In this document: positions 36,156 to 44,040 of the stretch, one piece after another
How the letters are laid out: every line of letters starts with the position of its first letter
Numbering within the stretch: the stretch's first letter is position 1
NCBI RefSeq assembly: GCF_050632385.1
Contig: NZ_CP192599.1
Span: forward strand, 3,968,001 to 4,032,000
Length of the DNA: 64,000 nt
Origin: Humitalea sp050632385
Lineage (GTDB): Bacteria; Pseudomonadota; Alphaproteobacteria; Acetobacterales; Acetobacteraceae
Reading direction: 5' to 3'
Notes under the pieces: generated by a model
Seen by the model: the letters and a program-made list of their open reading frames with translations, nothing else
What the model was told of the DNA's origin: nothing
The model's database searches: none
Made by a program: the position numbers and the translations under genes

Positions 36156-37010
36156 TCAACCCGCGCGGCGGTTGAAGATCGCGTTGGCGACATCGCCCAC
36201 GGCCTCGACGCTTTCGCCCGCATTCTCGATGCAGAGGATGCGGCAAGGGCAGGCTTCCAGCCCCTCGTAACGCCAGGGGAAGGCGCCGATCAGGCAGCGC
36301 TTGTTCAGCATCAACTCGATGTCGCCGCCGACGTTCTCGGCGTGGATCAGGCCTTCCTGGAACGCCCAGCTATGGAAGGGGAAGATGTTTTCCCGCACCG
36401 TGCGGCCGGATTTGTTGTGCACGTATTCGTAGGTGCCGAAGAATTCCTCGCAGGTCTTGCCGACCTTTTCCTCGAACCGCTTGGCCAGGTCCGGGCGCAT
36501 GTTGCGGATGCTGGTGTTCATGGAATGGTCGCCCGAACCGCAATCGATGCCGAACCACTTGATCTTCTTCTTCAGCATCCATTCCAGCAGTTCGACGCCA
36601 CCGCCCGGATGCATGCAGAAGTAGCGCACCAGGTCCTGCTGCGGCTGGCCTTCCCAATAGCGGTGCCAGCCGGTGTGGATGATCAGGATATCGCCTTCGT
36701 GGATATCCACCGGGGCGGCTTCCAGCATCGCCGGCGTGATCACCCCCCAGTCATCCATATGCGCCGACACGTCCACCACGGCGCCGGGGCCGACCAAGAA
36801 ATCCATCGCGTAGGAGGCCATGTCCCCCATGCCATCGGTGCCATGCATCGCGCCGTCGATATGCGTGCCGACATGCAGCGCGCTGTCGATGCGCTGGGCG
36901 ACGATCATCTTGGTCTGCAGGTTCTGCGCGTAATACATCTGGTTGCCGGCATAGCCGACCCAACCGGGCGTATGCACATTCATCAGATGCGTGAGATCGG
37001 TGATTTTCAT
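36156..37010 (-). CDS. Cyclase-family metal-dependent hydrolase (kynurenine-formamidase-like)
   Basis: A 284-residue member of the cyclase/KynB-type family, which hydrolyses formamides, lactones or related amides using metal ions. The signature HxGTHxD is seen in ALHVGTHIDGAMHG (about residue 49). Other blocks are GDILIIHTGWHRYW, WFGIDCGSGDHSMNTS and FPFHSWAFQEGLIHAENVGG. The ATG at 37010 has AAGGAAAA before it. It is the last gene of the long minus-strand transport operon, 58 bases after the ATPase gene, which suggests it acts on the imported compound or a product of it. Confidence 0.88.
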   Translation of the reverse strand: MKITDLTHLMNVHTPGWVGYAGNQMYYAQNLQTKMIVAQRIDSALHVGTHIDGAMHGTDGMGDMASYAMDFLVGPGAVVDVSAHMDDWGVITPAMLEAAPVDIHEGDILIIHTGWHRYWEGQPQQDLVRYFCMHPGGGVELLEWMLKKKIKWFGIDCGSGDHSMNTSIRNMRPDLAKRFEEKVGKTCEEFFGTYEYVHNKSGRTVRENIFPFHSWAFQEGLIHAENVGGDIELMLNKRCLIGAFPWRYEGLEACPCRILCIENAGESVEAVGDVANAIFNRRAG

Positions 37011-37068
37011 GGCATTTTCCTTGTTCGCGCGCAGGCGGCCGGGATGACCCCGCGCGGAATTCCTCAGG

Positions 37069-38121
37069 TCAGGCGCGCAGCAGATGCATCGCATCCGGCG
37101 CCCAATGCGCGCGCACGACATCGCCGGGCGCGAAACGCAGCGCGGAGCGGCCCTCCGCCCCTTCGTTCAACTCGCGCCCGACGAGGCTCTGGCCGCCCGC
37201 GAGTTCGACGACATAGGTCGAGCTGGTGCCGTGGTAGATCGCCTGCCGCACCGTGCCCGGCAGCCCATCGCCCGCCGGCGACAGCGTGATCCGCTCCGGC
37301 CGGATCGCGACCTCGACCGCGGCATCGGTCGCGGCGAAATCCGCCGGCAAGGGCAGCATGGTTCCGGCCAGTTCAAGCTGGCCGCCGCTGACACGCCCCG
37401 CGAAAAAATTCGTGACACCCATGAAGTCGGCGACGAATCGCGTGCGCGGGTGGCGGAACAGATCCTGCGGCGTGCCCATCTGTTCGACGCGGCCGAGGTT
37501 CATCACCACCACTAGGTCGCTCAGCATCAGCGCCTCCTCCTGGTCATGGGTCACGAAGAGCGCGGTGATGCCGAGGTCGCGGGTGATCTGGCGCAATTCG
37601 GCCTGCATCGCCTCGCGCAGCTTGCGGTCCAGCGCGCCAAAAGGTTCGTCCAGGATCAGGATACTGGGTTCGATCACCAGCGCCCGCGCCAGCGCCACGC
37701 GCTGTTGCTGCCCGCCCGAGAGTTGCGCGGGATAGCGTTCCGAGAAATTGCCCAGCCGCACGACATCCAGCGCGCGGCGCACACGTTCGGCAATCTCGGC
37801 CGGGGCGACCTTGCGCATGCGCAACCCGAAGGCGACGTTCTGCGCGACCGTCATATGCGGGAACAGCGCCAGGCTTTGGAACACCATGCCGATGCCGCGC
37901 TGCGCGGCGCCAAGGTCGGTGACATCGCGGCCATCGATGCGCACGGTGCCCCCGGTCGGGCGCACCAGCCCCGCCACCATCCGAAGGGTCGTGGTCTTGC
38001 CGCAGCCGGAGGGTCCGAGCAGCGTCAGGAACTGCCCGGGCTTGATCTCGGCCGACACCGCCTCGACCGCCACCGCGCTGCCGTAGCGCTTGCTGATATT
38101 CTCAAGTTGCACATGCGCCAT
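37069..38121 (-). CDS. ABC transporter ATPase, PotA/spermidine-putrescine type
   Basis: The 350-residue ATPase powers the importer encoded just upstream. Walker A is GPSGCGKTT (about residue 35), the signature LSGGQQQRVALARAL, Walker B ILILDEPFGALD and the switch histidine VTHDQEEAL. A C-terminal TOBE-like domain (VAIRPERITLSPAG) is typical of the MOI/POPT group that includes PotA and AfuC. It lies four bases after the second permease gene. The true substrate may be any organic amine or acid. Confidence 0.95.
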   Translation of the reverse strand: MAHVQLENISKRYGSAVAVEAVSAEIKPGQFLTLLGPSGCGKTTTLRMVAGLVRPTGGTVRIDGRDVTDLGAAQRGIGMVFQSLALFPHMTVAQNVAFGLRMRKVAPAEIAERVRRALDVVRLGNFSERYPAQLSGGQQQRVALARALVIEPSILILDEPFGALDRKLREAMQAELRQITRDLGITALFVTHDQEEALMLSDLVVVMNLGRVEQMGTPQDLFRHPRTRFVADFMGVTNFFAGRVSGGQLELAGTMLPLPADFAATDAAVEVAIRPERITLSPAGDGLPGTVRQAIYHGTSSTYVVELAGGQSLVGRELNEGAEGRSALRFAPGDVVRAHWAPDAMHLLRA

Positions 38122-38125
38122 GGTA

Positions 38126-38911
38126 TCAGCCCGCGAGAAGACGCTTCAGCCCAAAGCCGCGTTCCAGCAGGACCGCGATCCCGAGCGTGGCGGCGATGAG
38201 CATGGAGGAAATGGCCGCGACCGACGGATCGAAGCTGTATTCGAGGTAGGACATGATCGCGATCGGCAAGGTCGTCGTCCGCGCATCGACCAGGAACAGC
38301 GACACCGAGACATCGTCGAAGGACAGGATCAGCCCAAACACGAGGCCGGCGACGATCCCCGGCCGGATCAGCGGCAGGATCACATACCAAAAGGCGGAAA
38401 AACCCGATGCGCCGAGGGTTTCGGCGGCTTCCTCCAGCAGCGGGTCAAGCCGCGACAGTGAGGCCAGCACCGTCCGGATACTATACGGCAGGATCGCGAT
38501 GACATGCGCCATCAGCAACCGCACCGGCGCGTCGCGCACATCCATCGCCGCGAGCGCGATCAGCAACGAAATCCCGATCACGATCCCCGGCACGATCAAG
38601 GGCGCCAGGAACAGCGATTCCAACGCCGCCTTGCCGCGCCAGTTGCTGCGATGCAGGCCAAAGGCGGCAGCCACCCCGATCGGCGTCGCGACCAGCGCCG
38701 CACTGACCGCGAGCAAAAGGCTGAGCCATGTCCCCGATCGAAAGCTATCGACCGTCAGCGCGTGGGCATACCAGCGGAACGACCAACTCTTGGGCGGGAA
38801 GGTCTGCACGGCCTCCGCATTGAAGGACACGATGACGACGCAGACCAGCGGCGCCAGCAGGAAAATGTAGATCGAAAGAATGGCGCATCGCCAGGCGAGC
38901 CGTCTGATCAT
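38126..38911 (-). CDS. ABC transporter permease, PotC-like
   Basis: The 261-residue inner-membrane protein has about six hydrophobic helices, including an N-terminal signal anchor (AILSIYIFLLAPLVCVVIVS). The EAA loop that docks the ATPase is LEEAAETLGASGFSAFWYVILPLIRPGI. Its ATG overlaps the preceding permease stop (ATGA, 38908-38911). It pairs with the other permease to form the membrane channel of the importer. Confidence 0.94.
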   Translation of the reverse strand: MIRRLAWRCAILSIYIFLLAPLVCVVIVSFNAEAVQTFPPKSWSFRWYAHALTVDSFRSGTWLSLLLAVSAALVATPIGVAAAFGLHRSNWRGKAALESLFLAPLIVPGIVIGISLLIALAAMDVRDAPVRLLMAHVIAILPYSIRTVLASLSRLDPLLEEAAETLGASGFSAFWYVILPLIRPGIVAGLVFGLILSFDDVSVSLFLVDARTTTLPIAIMSYLEYSFDPSVAAISSMLIAATLGIAVLLERGFGLKRLLAG

Positions 38912-39765
38912 TGCCGCACCATCCAGGCCCGCGTGCGGCGCGCATTGGTGTAGAGAAATCCCGCCAGCAACAGCAGCGTGGTCGCCAGGAGCACCGCCAC
39001 AAGCGCCGCGGCAAAATGCCAGTCATAGGTGACGACAAGCTGCTGGTAGATCAGCGTCGTCATCACCCCCGCATTCGGCCCACCCATCAGCGCGGGCGTG
39101 ACGTAGGAGGACATCGCCAGGCTGAAGACGATGCTGACCCCCGCGGCGATGCCGGGGTTCAACTGCGGCAGGATGACATCCCAGAAGACGGTGAAGGGGC
39201 CGGCACCCAGCGTCTCCGCGGCCTCCGGCACCGCGGGGTCGATCCGGTCGAAGGCCGCCATGACGCAGAGCACCATGAAGGGCAGGAAGACATGCACGAG
39301 GCCCACGACCACCGCCCCTTGCGTGAACATCATCCGCAGCGGCCCGTCCACCAGCCCGAAGCTGGCCAGCAGGCTGTTGATCACGCCATTGTCGCCCAGC
39401 AGCAGCATCCAGCCAAAGGTGCGCGCCACGATGCTGACCAGCAGCGGCGCGATGACGACCACCAGCAGCAGACTGCGCCAGCGTGCCGAGGTGCGCCACA
39501 GCGACAGTGACAGCGCGACGCCCAGCACCCCCGCGATCACCGTGGTCAGCGCCGAGATCCAGATCGTCTTGAACAGCACCCGCAGGTAGAACCAATCGAG
39601 CAGCCGCAGATAATTCCGCGCCGTCAGCGTCGTGCTGAGTTCGACCTCACCCGTCACCGGCGGGTTGAGGCTGAGTCCGAACAGATACAGCACCGGCAGC
39701 AGCAGCAGTGCGGCGACGGTGATGCAGCCCGGCAGCAGCAATATGGCCGATGGACGCTTCAGCAC
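38908..39765 (-). CDS. ABC transporter permease, PotB-like
   Basis: A 285-residue membrane protein with six predicted helices and the EAA loop VPEAAETLGAGPFTVFWDVILPQLNPGI. The GTG at 39765 (read as MLKRPSAILLLPG) is chosen because it gives a normal N-terminal helix. It overlaps the end of the upstream isochorismatase-type gene by seven bases, which indicates translational coupling of an enzyme with the transporter. A longer upstream frame is a shadow of that gene. Confidence 0.9.
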   Translation of the reverse strand: MLKRPSAILLLPGCITVAALLLLPVLYLFGLSLNPPVTGEVELSTTLTARNYLRLLDWFYLRVLFKTIWISALTTVIAGVLGVALSLSLWRTSARWRSLLLVVVIAPLLVSIVARTFGWMLLLGDNGVINSLLASFGLVDGPLRMMFTQGAVVVGLVHVFLPFMVLCVMAAFDRIDPAVPEAAETLGAGPFTVFWDVILPQLNPGIAAGVSIVFSLAMSSYVTPALMGGPNAGVMTTLIYQQLVVTYDWHFAAALVAVLLATTLLLLAGFLYTNARRTRAWMVRQ

Positions 39766-40886
39766 GGCGGCAGGCCCCAGGCGGTACGCAGCTCCCCCAG
39801 CGGCCGCAGCAGGGCGAAATACAGCCCCTGTGCCTCCAGCGAGGCCGCATGCAGATCGGCGATCTTGTCCTTCACCGCCACGCAATCCTCGGCGACCACG
39901 ACGTAGAAGTCGCGCATGGCGGCTTCGCGCACGGTCGATTCGACGCAGCAATTCGTGGTGACGCCACCGACGACCAGGGTGCGGATGCCATTGGCGCGCA
40001 GCAGCACGTCCAACCCCGTGTCGCGAAACGCGCTGTAGCGATGCTTTACGATCACCGGTTCACCCGGTGCGGGTTCCATGCCCGCGACGAATTCGCCGCC
40101 CCAACTGTCCTTGCGGCAGACCTCCACCTCATCCGCGCCGAACCCCGGGCCGTCGCCGGCCTCGCCGGCCGAGGCGGTCCAGACCGCCGGTTCGCGGCGC
40201 CCAGCCACAGGAAAGCGATAGGGCGATCCGGCATTGCGAAACACCTGGCCGTATTCGGCGCGCACATGCACGACCAGCACACCCGCCGCCCGCGCGCTGG
40301 CCAGCAAGGCACGCAGACGCGGCACGGTCTGGTCCAGCAAGGTGATCTGGTCGCCATTGCGGCCGACCAGGCCCTCGCGCAGGCAAAAGTCGTTCTGCAC
40401 GTCGATCAGCAGCAGCGCCGCGCGCCCGGGTGCGATCCGCGACTCTAGGTCGGGCAGCAGGGCGGCGGCCTTGGCCTCGGCATGCCAGCCACGCGGCCCG
40501 GCACCCGCCGAGGTCCAGGCGGACAGCACGGCATCCAGCCGCTCCGGCGTCGCCACGGCATAGCCGAGCATGCGGCAACGCGCCGCCAGATTCCCGCGCA
40601 GCGCGGGCGGCAGATCGGGCGCCAGCACGACCGCCGTGATCCCATTGCTCCGCAACAGCAAGTCGATGCGCGCGCATAGATAGGCCCCGGCGGCATCGCC
40701 ACGGATCGCGACCTCATCGGGTGCAACGGTGCGCGCCGTCCAGTCGAGGCCAACGGGGCCACCAGCCTCCTCGGCGCAGGCCACGACCACCCGAAACACC
40801 CCCGCCTCGCGCGCCGCATCGGGCGGCGCCATGGCGACAAGGCAGGATCGCGCCGGATCGTCGAAGATACTGTCCGGCGCGGTCAT
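39759..40886 (-). CDS. Isochorismatase-fold cysteine hydrolase with a degenerate N-terminal copy
   Basis: A 375-residue protein, roughly double the usual isochorismatase/amidohydrolase domain. The C-terminal domain (about residues 150-370) has the full triad: aspartate in LLIDVQNDF, lysine in VIVKHRYSAF and cysteine in GGVTTNCCVESTVREA. Such enzymes (NicF-, RutB-, nicotinamidase-like) hydrolyse amides. The N-terminal 150 residues repeat the core of the same fold (LLLRSNGITAVVLAP against VLLRANGIRTLVVGG) but have lost the cysteine and the aspartate. It sits between binding-protein and permease genes and overlaps the next gene. Confidence 0.87.
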   Translation of the reverse strand: MTAPDSIFDDPARSCLVAMAPPDAAREAGVFRVVVACAEEAGGPVGLDWTARTVAPDEVAIRGDAAGAYLCARIDLLLRSNGITAVVLAPDLPPALRGNLAARCRMLGYAVATPERLDAVLSAWTSAGAGPRGWHAEAKAAALLPDLESRIAPGRAALLLIDVQNDFCLREGLVGRNGDQITLLDQTVPRLRALLASARAAGVLVVHVRAEYGQVFRNAGSPYRFPVAGRREPAVWTASAGEAGDGPGFGADEVEVCRKDSWGGEFVAGMEPAPGEPVIVKHRYSAFRDTGLDVLLRANGIRTLVVGGVTTNCCVESTVREAAMRDFYVVVAEDCVAVKDKIADLHAASLEAQGLYFALLRPLGELRTAWGLPPC

Positions 40887-40888
40887 GG

Positions 40889-41926
40889 TCAGAACGCGAC
40901 CTCACGGTTCCACCGATCGGTCAGTGCCGACATCTGCGGCACGATCTTAAACCAGTCGAACACCTGCAAGCGATCGGTCGGCGGCACGCGTTCGCGCACC
41001 GCCGCGGTCACCACGGCGTTCTTGTTGACCGGCCCCGCGACCAGCGCGTTGCAGAGATTCTCCTGCACCGGCTTCGACAGGGCGAAATTGACGAAGCGCT
41101 TGCACAGCGCCGCGTTCCGCGAGTTCTTCGCGATGTGGTAGGAGGCGAGGCCGACCATGCCACCCTCGCTCGGCACCACATAGGTCACCGGCTGCCCGGC
41201 ATCGATCAGCGCATAGGGCGGGATATGCGTGGTCATGCCGACCACCCAGGCTTCGCCGGAACTCAGCATATTCGTCACATCCACGCCGCTGCGGAAGAAC
41301 TGCCGCAGGTTCGGCCGCAACTCACGCAGCGCCGCAAAGCCCGGCGCCAGATTATCCTCGCTGCCGCCGTTCAGCCGCGCGGCCATCACGATCAACTCCC
41401 AGGATCCCCAGCCGCCGATCTGCGGCAGCGACACCTTGCCGCGCAGGGCTGGATCCCACAGGTCGCGCCAGGATGTGATGGGCTTCGGCACCAGGTCGCG
41501 GCGATAGGCGATGCCATAGGAAACGTAGTCGAGCCCGACACCATGGTTGCGGAACTGGCTGGTCCAGACCGGCTCGACCTCCGCCAGGTTCGGGATATCG
41601 GCGGCCGTCAGCGGCATCGCCAGGTCTTCCATCACCGCACGGATATTGTCCGGATAGGGCAGCATCATCAGGTCGATTTCCGGATTGCGCCGGGTCACCA
41701 TCGAACTGGTCAGCCATTCGGCGGAGGAGCCCAGTTTCAACTGCAACCGGATCCCCGTCTCACGCTCGAACGGCTCGACCACCGTGCGGCGGTATTCGCG
41801 TTCCCAGACGCCACCGAAGACGGTGGACACGATGCCGCCGCCCTGCGCCGCGGCCGGCACGGCCAGGCCAAGACTGAGCGTCGCACCGCTGGCGAGAAAC
41901 TGTCGCCGAGATGAATCCTTCAACAT
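40889..41926 (-). CDS. ABC transporter substrate-binding protein, PotD-like, Tat-exported
   Basis: A 345-residue periplasmic binding protein with a twin-arginine signal (SSRRQFLASGATLSLG). The mature region has the spermidine/putrescine-binding fold pattern: FGGVWEREYRRTVVEPFERE, EIDLMMLPYPDNIRAV, GLDYVSYGIAYRRD, YVVPSEGGMVGLASYHIAKN and KRFVNFALSKPVQENL. ATG 41926 is favoured because GGAGG stands seven bases before it; ATG 41932 is too near. It is followed two bases later by the isochorismatase-type gene, in the same operon as the two permeases and ATPase. Confidence 0.93.
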   Translation of the reverse strand: MLKDSSRRQFLASGATLSLGLAVPAAAQGGGIVSTVFGGVWEREYRRTVVEPFERETGIRLQLKLGSSAEWLTSSMVTRRNPEIDLMMLPYPDNIRAVMEDLAMPLTAADIPNLAEVEPVWTSQFRNHGVGLDYVSYGIAYRRDLVPKPITSWRDLWDPALRGKVSLPQIGGWGSWELIVMAARLNGGSEDNLAPGFAALRELRPNLRQFFRSGVDVTNMLSSGEAWVVGMTTHIPPYALIDAGQPVTYVVPSEGGMVGLASYHIAKNSRNAALCKRFVNFALSKPVQENLCNALVAGPVNKNAVVTAAVRERVPPTDRLQVFDWFKIVPQMSALTDRWNREVAF

Positions 41927-41951
41927 GAGCATGCCTCCCTGGTGTCGCGGA

Positions 41952-42932
41952 TCAGTTCATGCGGGCGCCGGAAACGCGCACGACCTCACCCCATTTGGTG
42001 AATTCGGCGCGCAGATGCGCGGTCAGTTCATCCGGCGTGCTGGCCGCGACGACGCCGCCCAGGGCGACCAGCGCGCGCTGCGTTTCCGGCATGACCAGGG
42101 CCTCGGCCGTCGCGCGTTGCAGCGTGGCGATGATTGGCGCGGGCGTGCCTGGCGGCGCATAGATCGCGTACCAGCCCTCGGCCACCACACCGGGCACGCC
42201 GGCCTCGGTGATCGTGGGCACGTCGGGCAGGACGGAAATGCGCTGGTCCGCGGCCAGGCCCAGCGCCTTGAACGACCCGGTCTGCACATGCGGCATCACC
42301 ACCGGGATATCGACCAAAAGCATGTCGATCTCACCCGCCAGCAGCGCCGTCACGGCCGGCGCGCCGCCGCGATAGGGCACATGCAGGATGTCGATGCCGG
42401 CGCGCATCTTGAACAACTCGCCCGCCAGGTGAAGCGTGCTGCCGCTGCCGGTCGAACCGAAGGTCAGCCGGCCCGGCGTCGCCTTCGCCATGGCGACAAG
42501 CTCCTGCACGGTATTCGCCGGGACATGCTTGCCGACCACAAGAAGCTGCGGCGTCGAGACAACCCGCGACACCGGGGCCAGGTCCTTGAACGGATCGTAG
42601 GGCATGCTCGATTGCATGTGCGGGATCACCGCGAGCGCGCCGGCGGAAGCCAGCACGATGGTGTAGCCATCCGGCCGGCCACGGGCCACCGCCTCGATCG
42701 CCAACACGCCAGCGGCACCGCCGCGGTTCTCGATCACCACCGGTTGGCCGAGCTTCGACGACATGGCCGGGGCGAGCAGCCGCCCGATGGTGTCCACCGT
42801 GCCTCCGGGCGGAAAGCCGATCAGCATCCGCACCGGACGGTCGGGATAGCCATTGGCCTGGGCCTGGGCCGGCACGATGCGCCCCACGCCCAAACCGGCC
42901 ACCATTCCGGCAACGCCGCGTCGTGTCAGCAT
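41952..42932 (-). CDS. Bug/TctC-family periplasmic binding protein
   Basis: A 326-residue extracytoplasmic binding protein of the tripartite tricarboxylate transporter family. The signal region is MLTRRGVAGMVAGLG to AQAQA. Typical blocks are YPDRPVRMLIGFPPGGTVDTIGR, LGQPVVIENRGGAAGVLA, LTFGSTGSGSTLHLAGELFK and VPYRGGAPAVTALLAGEIDM. ATG 42932 has GGAGGG seven bases upstream. No TctA or TctB membrane partner is present, so it may work with distant permeases or act in sensing. It appears to be the first gene of the transport operon, being 25 bases ahead of the PotD-like start. Confidence 0.93.
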   Translation of the reverse strand: MLTRRGVAGMVAGLGVGRIVPAQAQANGYPDRPVRMLIGFPPGGTVDTIGRLLAPAMSSKLGQPVVIENRGGAAGVLAIEAVARGRPDGYTIVLASAGALAVIPHMQSSMPYDPFKDLAPVSRVVSTPQLLVVGKHVPANTVQELVAMAKATPGRLTFGSTGSGSTLHLAGELFKMRAGIDILHVPYRGGAPAVTALLAGEIDMLLVDIPVVMPHVQTGSFKALGLAADQRISVLPDVPTITEAGVPGVVAEGWYAIYAPPGTPAPIIATLQRATAEALVMPETQRALVALGGVVAASTPDELTAHLRAEFTKWGEVVRVSGARMN

Positions 42933-43019
42933 GCTCAAGCCCTCCGTTGAAGCCATCGGCACGACGAACCCGGCCATCGCCGCGGGTCCCGCCTCATCTG
43001 TCCAGGATGATAGAAGCCA

Positions 43020-43042
43020 GTTTGAGTGATGTTCAAGATTAA
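43020..43042 (-). promoter_or_regulatory. Repeat element of the catabolic regulon, site 1
   Basis: Read on the minus strand this is CTTGAACATCACTCAAACTG, one of six copies of a TTTAnnnnnACTCAAATTAT-like element. It lies in the 270-base divergent region, 88 bases before the Bug-protein start, and is AT-rich against a GC-rich background. Confidence 0.5.
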
Positions 43043-43105
43043 TTCCGAGGCATTCCAGATTTTTCCGCAGACCCGCCTTGGAATTGCATAAATTTGCGGC
43101 GCCGG

Positions 43106-43125
43106 TTTTCATACTGGCTCAAAAT
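43106..43125 (+). promoter_or_regulatory. Repeat element of the catabolic regulon, site 2
   Basis: TTTTCATACTGGCTCAAAAT is a weaker copy of the same element, 78 bases before the enoyl-CoA hydratase start. With site 1 it gives two copies in this divergent promoter. Confidence 0.4.
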
Positions 43126-43202
43126 CTCTGTTGCCATCCGGGGCATTCGCGCTAAGCATCGCGCCACCGCCGAAGCCGCAATCAGCAGGGAGCGCACAGC
43201 GC

Positions 43203-44027
43203 ATGACCGAACCCGCCAGCGACGCCGTCCTCTACCAGCGCGAGGGGCGCGTCGGCTTCGTCGTCCTCAATCGCCCGACCAAATTGAACGCGATCAGCGA
43301 CCGCATGAAGGCGATGATCGTCCAGACCTTCCTCCACGCCGATGCCGATCCGGACACCAGCGTCATCGTCCTGCGTGGCGAAGGCCGCAGTTTCTGCGCC
43401 GGCCACGACCTGGACAATGAGGACGACGATTCCGGCGGCACCGACGCCTGGCTGTGGTCGCAGCAGCTTTCGGAAAGCGTGAAATCCGAGATGATGCCCT
43501 TCGAGGTGACCAAGCCGGTCATCGGCTCCGTACAGGGCCATGTGCTCGGCGGCGGCTGCCAGATGGCGATGTTCTGCGACCTGATCATCGCGGCGGAGAA
43601 CGCCAAGTTCGGCGAGCCGGAGATCCGCTTCTCCAACAGCGGCCCCGCCTTCGTCATGCCCTGGATGGTCGGCTTCAAGCGGGCCCGCGAATTCATCTAT
43701 TTCGGCGACACCGTCGATGCGCAGACGGCGCTGAATTTCGGCATGGTCAATCGCGTGGTGAAGACCGAGGATCTGCAGGCCGAAACCCTCGCCTACGCCA
43801 GCCGCCTGGCGATGATCGCGCCCGAGGCGCTGACGCGCACCAAGCTCGCCCTCAAGCGCGGGATCGAGATCGCCGGCTTCCGCAACGCGATCCAGGCGGG
43901 GCAGGACGTCATCTCGACGCTCTACGCCAAGGAGACGGCGGTGGGCGCCGAGTTCAACCGCATCGCCGAGTCCGAAGGACTGAAGGCCGCCCTGACCTGG
44001 CGCGCCAACCACTTCAAAACCGCCTGA
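43203..44027 (+). CDS. Enoyl-CoA hydratase/isomerase (crotonase) family protein
   Basis: A 274-residue crotonase-fold protein acting on an acyl-CoA thioester. The oxyanion-hole segments are GEGRSFCAGHDLDN and VQGHVLGGGCQMAMFCDL, and the FGEPEIRFSNSGPAFVMPW region lines the active site. One of the two glutamates of a true hydratase position appears present (GEPEI), but the exact reaction (hydratase, isomerase or hydrolase) cannot be decided. ATG 43203 has AGGGAG upstream. It is 13 bases from the acyl-CoA synthetase gene and co-transcribed with it. Confidence 0.9.
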   Translation: MTEPASDAVLYQREGRVGFVVLNRPTKLNAISDRMKAMIVQTFLHADADPDTSVIVLRGEGRSFCAGHDLDNEDDDSGGTDAWLWSQQLSESVKSEMMPFEVTKPVIGSVQGHVLGGGCQMAMFCDLIIAAENAKFGEPEIRFSNSGPAFVMPWMVGFKRAREFIYFGDTVDAQTALNFGMVNRVVKTEDLQAETLAYASRLAMIAPEALTRTKLALKRGIEIAGFRNAIQAGQDVISTLYAKETAVGAEFNRIAESEGLKAALTWRANHFKTA

Positions 44028-44040
44028 CCGGGACGACATC

